From: a bacterium
Lineage (GTDB): Bacteria > Zixibacteria > MSB-5A5 > GN15 > FEB-12
Direction of reading: 5' to 3'
Assembly: GCA_030640905.1 (NCBI GenBank)
Contig: DAOWIM010000239.1
Coordinates: forward strand, 1 to 6,704
Length of the DNA: 6,704 nucleotides
Shown here: positions 1 through 3,890 of the stretch, piece by piece
Layout of the letters: each line of letters opens with the position of its first letter
Numbering within the stretch: the stretch's first letter is position 1
Position numbers and translations under genes: made by a program
Notes under the pieces: generated by a model
What the model was told of the DNA's origin: nothing
Seen by the model: only the letters and a program-made list of their open reading frames with translations
The model's database searches: none

Positions 1-363
1 ATTATCCCTGATGCTACAATTCTGACTGACTATGCTCTGGAGAAGTTCATCGGCGTTCTTGGGGGGTTGGTTGTAAACGAGAAGAGAATGCTTGAAAATA
101 TATTCTATCGCGGTGGTGTGGTTTTCTCCCAGCGACTGCTTCTCAAACTGACCGGACCGGCCGGGTCGCGTGAGAAAGCTTACACGATGGTACAGCGCAA
201 CGCTCTGGCTGCTGCTGAGGGGAAGGGATCGTTCCGCGAGTTGATCCGTCGTGATCGTGAACTGCGTGATCATCTGGGAGAGGCTGAGATTGACAGCTGT
301 TTTGATCTCTCATACTATTCACGCAATGTCGGCAAAATTTTTAAGAGGGTGTTCGGACAATGA
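1..363 (+). CDS. purB: Adenylosuccinate lyase, C-terminal part (5' end outside window)
   Basis: This is the last 120 residues of a protein whose start lies before the window. The frame is open from base 1 to the TGA at 361-363. The fragment matches the C-terminal domain of adenylosuccinate lyase (ADSL_C type): it has the early PDATILTDYAL segment, then VFSQRLLLKL, a SREKAYTMVQRNA helix, FRELI, and a final FDLSYYSRNVGKIFKRVFG, which resembles the usual family ending. Adenylosuccinate lyase is a cytoplasmic homotetramer in purine synthesis. It releases fumarate from SAICAR to give AICAR, and from adenylosuccinate to give AMP. The catalytic signature loop lies upstream and cannot be checked. The TGA overlaps the ATG of the next gene (ATGA), and the purS and purQ genes further downstream support the purine assignment. 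The internal TTG at 67 is an ordinary Leu codon and not the start. Confidence 0.93.
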   Translation: MIPDATILTDYALEKFIGVLGGLVVNEKRMLENIFYRGGVVFSQRLLLKLTGPAGSREKAYTMVQRNALAAAEGKGSFRELIRRDRELRDHLGEAEIDSCFDLSYYSRNVGKIFKRVFGQ

Positions 364-1067
364 TAGCTCGAGAGGGATTGCTGTTTATCATGCTCGGTTT
401 GGCGTTGACCGCCATACTGGTCTGGTTGGCGGTGCGATTTGATAGTCTCTGGGTGGCAACTATTGCTGCGGTAATGGCGGTACTCACGGTCTGGGTGATT
501 TTTTTCTTTCGTGATCCGCAGCGATCATTTGAATCGTCACCCGGTGTATTGGTGGCTCCGGCCGATGGAAAGGTACTGGCGATCGATACGATTCCCAATC
601 ATCCATATGTTGGTGGGGAGACGGCGAAGATATCGATTTTCCTGTCGGTTTTCGATGTTCATGTCAATCGCATTCCAGCCGATGGTCGGGTGGATTATGT
701 GAAGTACAATCCGGGGAAGTTTTTTCCGGCTTTCAGGGACAAAGCCTCCGATCTGAACGAGCAGACTGAGATAGGAATGATTACCCCCGACGGTTCCAGG
801 CTCGTTGTTAAGCAAATTGCCGGTATCATTGCTCGGAGGATTGTCTGCCGCGCCGAAGAAGGGCAGACTTATGCGGCCGGTGTTCGGTTCGGCATGATAC
901 GGTTTGGGTCGAGGACAGAGTTGTTTGTGCCTGTCGAGACGGAGATAAGTGTCAGAGCTGGGGACATGGTGCGGGGTGGTGAGACAATAGTCGGTCACCT
1001 TAAGGTTGCCGACAATGAAAGTGTGATTGGTGATGAAGCCGGATCGAAGAAGAATATCAGACTATAA
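360..1067 (+). CDS. psd: Phosphatidylserine decarboxylase, short proenzyme type
   Basis: The 235-residue product probably decarboxylates phosphatidylserine to phosphatidylethanolamine at the cytoplasmic membrane. Two hydrophobic helices (about residues 8-27 and 30-50) are followed by the soluble domain, with PADGKV at 67-72, LSVFDVHVNRIP at 95-106 and RFGMIRFGSR near 176-185. Family knowledge says the proenzyme cleaves itself between Gly183 and Ser184, and the Ser becomes the pyruvoyl cofactor on a C-terminal alpha chain of about 52 residues. The length and the FDVHVNR and FGSR motifs fit the short PSD-related family, which also includes archaetidylserine decarboxylases, rather than the longer E. 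coli type with its LGST motif. The ATG at 360 overlaps the purB stop by 4 bases, and an AAGAGGG ribosome site lies at 343-349. The next gene encodes the preceding enzyme of the pathway, which strengthens the call. The exact lipid substrate is inferred from the family. Confidence 0.92.
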   Translation: MIAREGLLFIMLGLALTAILVWLAVRFDSLWVATIAAVMAVLTVWVIFFFRDPQRSFESSPGVLVAPADGKVLAIDTIPNHPYVGGETAKISIFLSVFDVHVNRIPADGRVDYVKYNPGKFFPAFRDKASDLNEQTEIGMITPDGSRLVVKQIAGIIARRIVCRAEEGQTYAAGVRFGMIRFGSRTELFVPVETEISVRAGDMVRGGETIVGHLKVADNESVIGDEAGSKKNIRL

Positions 1068-1818
1068 AGGCATTGTTCCCGGCACGTTCACGATGGGGAA
1101 CATTGTCTGCGGTTTTCTGGCTATCCTTTCGGCCTTTGAGGGGCATACGACTACCGCCTGCTGGTTTATTGTGCTGGCGGGATTCCTTGATGCCCTCGAC
1201 GGCAAAGTAGCGCGCCTCAGTGGTGCGACCAGTCAGTTTGGGGTTGAGCTTGATTCGCTGGCAGACTTTTTATCTTTTGGGGTAGCTCCAGCGGTTTTGG
1301 TTTATTCGATCAAACTGAACACGCTCGGCAAGTGGGGCTGGATAATCTCAATTGTCTTTATCATGGCGGCGTCGTATCGGCTGGCACGGTTTAACCTATT
1401 GGCTGACACTGAGGAGAAAAAGGATTTTCTCGGTCTGCCGGTGCCGGTGGCTGCTTTTGCTCTGGTCTCCTATATTATTTTCTCATTTAAGATGTGGGGG
1501 CAGCTTGAGTATGGTGAGTTGTTGGTTTCGATGATTATCCTGCTGGCGATGCTGATGGTTTCGCAGGTTCGATACGAGTTCATGCCGGACCGGTTTGATA
1601 CTAAACAGAATCGGATCAAGCTCATTATTGCGCTGGTAGTGATCCCGATTATTGTAATCAAGCCGAGACTCACATTGTTTCCGCTCGTTTCGTTGTATAT
1701 ATTATATGGACTGATAAGAGAACTGTATCGGTTGTTCACCGTCGGCGTGGTCAAAGTGGCAGGCCGTTCACAGCGCAGACGTAGGAGCGACAGGGAAGAA
1801 AATAATGACCAAGAATAA
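1033..1818 (+). CDS. pssA: CDP-diacylglycerol--serine O-phosphatidyltransferase (phosphatidylserine synthase)
   Basis: This integral membrane enzyme of the CDP-alcohol phosphatidyltransferase family should condense CDP-diacylglycerol with L-serine to give phosphatidylserine and CMP. The full family signature D-x2-DG-x2-AR-x8-G-x3-D-x3-D is present. Counted from the ATG at 1033, its residues are Asp53, Asp56-Gly57, Ala60-Arg61, Gly70, Asp74 and Asp78. The flanking GTFTMGN near the N-terminus and FLSFGVAPA after the motif are typical of the Bacillus/archaeal-like (subclass II) PssA. About seven hydrophobic segments follow one another up to residue 231. The last 20 residues are hydrophilic and very rich in Arg (RSQRRRRSDRE) and look cytosolic. 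Starts at TTG 1027, GTG 1030 and ATG 1033 are all in frame, and I chose the ATG. The gene overlaps the end of psd by 35 bases and purS by 14. The adjacent decarboxylase uses its product. Phosphatidylserine rather than another CDP-alcohol product is inferred from this context. Confidence 0.93.
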   Translation: MKPDRRRISDYKGIVPGTFTMGNIVCGFLAILSAFEGHTTTACWFIVLAGFLDALDGKVARLSGATSQFGVELDSLADFLSFGVAPAVLVYSIKLNTLGKWGWIISIVFIMAASYRLARFNLLADTEEKKDFLGLPVPVAAFALVSYIIFSFKMWGQLEYGELLVSMIILLAMLMVSQVRYEFMPDRFDTKQNRIKLIIALVVIPIIVIKPRLTLFPLVSLYILYGLIRELYRLFTVGVVKVAGRSQRRRRSDREENNDQE

Positions 1819-2053
1819 ACGTGCCGTTGTTTTTGTGAGACTAAAAGATGGTGTCCTGGACCCGCAGGGCGTTACCATTGGTAAAGCTCTCCAGCAGATG
1901 GGTTACGATGATTTTGTGTCGGTGCGAACCGGCAAGTTTTTTGAGCTTGAAATCAATGACAGCAACGGGGATATTGAGAAGAAGATTGATGAGGTCTGTT
2001 CCAAGCTTCTGGCCAACCCGGTCATTGAGCGGTACACGGTGGAGAAAGACTGA
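1805..2053 (+). CDS. purS: Phosphoribosylformylglycinamidine synthase subunit PurS
   Basis: The 82-residue protein is the small structural subunit of FGAM synthase, which converts FGAR, glutamine and ATP to FGAM in step four of purine synthesis. In organisms with separate subunits, PurS helps assemble PurQ (ammonia producer) with the short PurL (synthase). The sequence shows the standard PurS pattern: VRLKDGVLDPQG at about residues 11-22, an IGKALQQMGY helix, VSVRTGKFFELEI, and a C-terminal helix ending CSKLLANPVIERYTVE. The length of about 80 residues is normal. The ATG at 1805 lies inside the end of pssA (14-base overlap), with AGGGA at 1792-1796 about 8 bases upstream. The stop TGA shares its last base with the purQ ATG (TGATG), a classic translational-coupling junction. 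PurL is not in the window. Confidence 0.96.
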   Translation: MTKNKRAVVFVRLKDGVLDPQGVTIGKALQQMGYDDFVSVRTGKFFELEINDSNGDIEKKIDEVCSKLLANPVIERYTVEKD

Positions 2054-2766
2054 TGAAATTTGGTGTCGTCACATTCCCCGGCTCCAACTGTGACTACGAC
2101 TCCTATGCCGCCGTTAGATTCATACTCGGCGAGGAGGTGGAGTTCCTCTGGCATAAGTCTGAAGATCTGCTGGGTTGTGACGCGGTAATCTTACCCGGCG
2201 GTTTTGCTCACGGTGATTATCTGAGAGCCGGAGCGATCGCCAGGTTTTCACCCATCATGGATAAGGTCATCAAATTCGCTCACACCGGCGGAGTGGTGAT
2301 TGGCATTTGTAACGGGTTTCAGGTGTTGACCGAAAGCGGTCTTCTACCGGGTGCTCTGATTCGTAACGATCACTTAAGATTTAGCTGTAAGTTCGTTCAT
2401 CTCCGCGTGGAGAATAACGAGTCTAAGTTTACATCGGTTTGCAAGAAGGGCGAGGTGTTGAAAATCCCAATCGCCCACGGTGAAGGCAATTATTATCATT
2501 TTGACGAAGATATTTCCACGCTGGAAGATTCGGGCCGGGTACTGTTCCGCTATGCGACACCCGAGGGTGAGGTGACCAATGAGGCCAATCCGAACGGTTC
2601 GATCAACAATATCGCTGGTATTGTCAACGAGGGTGGCAATGTGCTGGGTATGATGCCACACCCCGAGCGGGCGGTTGAAGACATTCTCGGCTCCTCAGAT
2701 GGACTGAGAGTTTTTGAGTCGTTACGAGCCTGTTTTGGTTCCTCTAAGAGAGTGGTGCCGTCGTGA
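2053..2766 (+). CDS. purQ: Phosphoribosylformylglycinamidine synthase subunit PurQ (glutamine amidotransferase)
   Basis: The 237-residue class I glutamine amidotransferase hydrolyses glutamine to supply ammonia to PurL within the FGAM synthase complex. The Rossmann-like start KFGVVTFPGSNCD and the ILPGGFAHGDYLRAGA segment (46-61) are characteristic of PurQ. The catalytic triad is visible: Cys86 in GICNGFQVL, and His203 and Glu205 in MMPHPERA. AHGEGNYY (141-148) is another typical PurQ element. The length is normal for stand-alone PurQ. GGAG at 2041-2044 sits 8 bases before the ATG, and the start overlaps the purS stop by one base. The presence of purS and purQ implies a split, short-form PurL elsewhere rather than the fused large enzyme of enterobacteria. 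The 3' end overlaps the next gene by 4 bases (GTGA). Confidence 0.97.
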   Translation: MKFGVVTFPGSNCDYDSYAAVRFILGEEVEFLWHKSEDLLGCDAVILPGGFAHGDYLRAGAIARFSPIMDKVIKFAHTGGVVIGICNGFQVLTESGLLPGALIRNDHLRFSCKFVHLRVENNESKFTSVCKKGEVLKIPIAHGEGNYYHFDEDISTLEDSGRVLFRYATPEGEVTNEANPNGSINNIAGIVNEGGNVLGMMPHPERAVEDILGSSDGLRVFESLRACFGSSKRVVPS

Positions 2767-3029
2767 AAAAGCGTGAACTAACATTCATCGTTGTGGCGCT
2801 GGTTCTTGGCGCTGTTTTTGGTGGTTTGATCGGCGACATAATCGGTACTTTCCTGCCGCCGGGAGCGGCCAAGACAGTGTTCAGCAAGAATATCGAGATT
2901 GGCTTTGATACGATGAAAGTCGATTTTTTTGCTATCTCCGCAGCTTTCGGTTTGAAGTTGCGTATTAACTTTATGTCGATCATGGTTGTGCTGCTGGTGA
3001 TCATCTATTTTAGATGGTGGTACTTTTAG
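2763..3029 (+). CDS. DUF4321 family small membrane protein
   Basis: The 88-residue protein has no known biochemical function and resembles the DUF4321 family. It has an N-terminal hydrophobic helix rich in Gly (about 7-31, with VLGAVFGGLIGDIIG), a central amphipathic part, and a second membrane helix at about 69-84. The chain ends with aromatic residues (FRWWYF). The family pattern of a Gly-rich first helix, then FGLKLRINFMSI leading into the second helix, is visible at 62-74. The start is GTG, overlapping the purQ stop as GTGA, and the upstream Shine-Dalgarno is weak (AAGAGAG at 2745-2751). Translation therefore probably depends on coupling to purQ. With both ends close to the membrane it is probably a two-helix inner membrane protein. 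The neighbouring tatA and purine genes do not define its role. The family call rests on pattern memory. Confidence 0.8.
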   Translation: MKKRELTFIVVALVLGAVFGGLIGDIIGTFLPPGAAKTVFSKNIEIGFDTMKVDFFAISAAFGLKLRINFMSIMVVLLVIIYFRWWYF

Positions 3030-3044
3030 CGCGCCTGAATTATC

Positions 3045-3049
3045 GGAGG
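3045..3049 (+). promoter_or_regulatory. Strong Shine-Dalgarno for tatA
   Basis: GGAGG lies 7 bases before the ATG at 3057, inside the only real intergenic gap (27 bases) of the forward block. It is the clearest ribosome site in the window. It fixes the tatA start and suggests tatA is translated independently of the overlapping genes upstream. I see no convincing promoter in the gap, so tatA may still be on the same transcript. Confidence 0.8.
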
Positions 3050-3056
3050 TTTTAAT

Positions 3057-3284
3057 ATGTTTGGATTGGGTCCATGGGAACTTCTTTTAGTCTTTCTGGC
3101 TATTCTCTTGCTTTTTGGCGCCAAGCGGCTTCCCGAAATCGCGCAGGGAATGGGGAAGGGCATCAGAGAGTTCAAGAAGGCAATGAAAGACACGACCGAC
3201 GAACTCAAAGATTCGGTCAACACCGACAGCAAAACGGATGCTTCAGCTGGTAAGACTGAGAGTCCGAAAGAGGAAAAGAAATAG
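3057..3284 (+). CDS. tatA: Twin-arginine translocase subunit TatA/TatE family
   Basis: The 75-residue protein is a pore-forming or membrane-weakening subunit of the Tat pathway, which exports folded proteins bearing twin-arginine signals. The architecture is textbook: a short N-terminal membrane helix (about 4-20, with the polar Glu8 early), the conserved Phe20-Gly21 hinge, and an amphipathic helix (about 23-45, KRLPEIAQGMGKGIREFKKA, including conserved Phe39). A charged, Ser/Lys/Glu-rich tail of about 30 residues follows. Glu8 at the start of the helix and the KRLPE segment fit the TatA/TatE/TatB-like group found outside the enterobacteria. A single copy here may do both TatA and TatB jobs, but that is inference. 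No tatC is in the window. It lies 27 bases after the DUF4321 gene and shortly before an uncharacterised gene. Confidence 0.95.
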   Translation: MFGLGPWELLLVFLAILLLFGAKRLPEIAQGMGKGIREFKKAMKDTTDELKDSVNTDSKTDASAGKTESPKEEKK

Positions 3285-3293
3285 CAGCCTTCT

Positions 3294-3298
3294 GAGGT
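3294..3298 (+). promoter_or_regulatory. Probable ribosome binding site deciding the start of the unknown gene
   Basis: GAGGT at 3294-3298 overlaps an in-frame GTG at 3297 and lies 13 bases before an in-frame ATG at 3312. Because the GTG would have no Shine-Dalgarno of its own, the ATG is the better start, although the spacing is on the long side. Confidence 0.45.
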
Positions 3299-3311
3299 GA
3301 CAGAAAAAACT

Positions 3312-3776
3312 ATGAGCGGGAGTATCACCAGAGAAGAGATTGCGAAGATAGGTCTTGTCCTCGGGGACGATGATGTCGTTTTCCGTAAAGATCACTATCG
3401 CCTGAAGATCGTCAACGAGGAGGACAAGCGTACTCTTGTCTTGGAAGTGTTCCCTCAGACAAGTCTGGGCAAAACTCGCGGTATGTTAGTTGTTGTCTAT
3501 ACGGGCAACTCTCATCTACAGCTTCACAATTGCACCGGCCATGTTGTATCCGAAGAGTTAGGCGAGGTGACTTTTGTCTCGGAATCGGAAGGTCGGATGT
3601 CGGGGTTGGTAGTTGAGCGGGGAGCTTCCTGCTCGCTCTACGCTTCGATAAACCGCGACCTGATCTCATCAGATTTTACAACGCTTGGGGTCGAAGTTAT
3701 GCTTTCGGGTGTGGCTCTCTCTCTGGCCGAGGACATTCTCTCCAAAGATAAGAACGATACCGATGCCGAAGAGTAG
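3312..3776 (+). CDS. Hypothetical soluble protein, beta-rich, after tatA
   Basis: I do not recognise this 154-residue protein. It has no signal peptide and no membrane helix, so it is probably cytoplasmic. It opens with a short helix-like SITREEIAKIGL (4-15). Alternating beta-like stretches follow: YRLKIV 29-34, RTLVLEVF 40-47, GMLVVVYTG 57-65, HLQLHNC 68-74, EVTFVSE 85-91, GLVVERG 98-104 and SCSLYASI 106-113. A hydrophobic helix-like segment (about 126-143) and an acidic tail (DKNDTDAEE) close the chain. This suggests a beta sandwich or barrel with a C-terminal helix. No catalytic motif stands out, and the two Cys (74, 107) are far apart. The reading frame is well supported by codon-like third-position bias, absence of stops and position, and the gene closes the forward block. 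A GTG at 3297 would add five residues. It may travel with tatA, but no Tat role can be claimed. Confidence 0.72.
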   Translation: MSGSITREEIAKIGLVLGDDDVVFRKDHYRLKIVNEEDKRTLVLEVFPQTSLGKTRGMLVVVYTGNSHLQLHNCTGHVVSEELGEVTFVSESEGRMSGLVVERGASCSLYASINRDLISSDFTTLGVEVMLSGVALSLAEDILSKDKNDTDAEE

Positions 3777-3826
3777 TCGGCGAGAATCATCAGGCGAGTT
3801 CGGCTTCTAAATCCATATGAAAGCAA

Positions 3827-3856
3827 CAAGGGCCGCTGCATTTGCAGCGGCCCTTG
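3827..3856. terminator. GC-rich hairpin between convergent genes, probable shared terminator
   Basis: A perfect 13-base-pair stem (3827-3839 with 3844-3856, core AAGGGCCGCTGC) is closed by a four-base ATTT loop. It lies 50 bases after the stop of the forward unknown gene and 34 bases after the stop of the reverse kinase gene, where a bidirectional terminator is expected. The sequence just after the stem is not a clean U-tract in either direction: GCCATTGGGGG on the forward strand, and TTGCTTTCATATG on the reverse strand, which is the better of the two. Termination strength is therefore uncertain. The rest of 3777-3890 shows nothing else I can name. Confidence 0.75.
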
Positions 3857-3890
3857 CCATTGGGGGAAAAAACGAATTTTCTATATTCTA

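Noticed and set aside
67..363. TTG at 67 as the start of a separate 98-residue protein
   Set aside because: The frame is open upstream to base 1 and the upstream residues (PDATILTDYAL) belong to the same adenylosuccinate lyase domain.
537..998. Open frame of 153 codons on the reverse strand opposite psd
   Set aside because: It lies fully opposite a clear conserved gene, has no recognisable domain or ribosome site, and its composition looks like a shadow of the psd codon pattern.
3030..3056. Promoter in the gap before tatA
   Set aside because: The gap is only 27 bases and holds no recognisable -35/-10 pair; only the ribosome site is supported.
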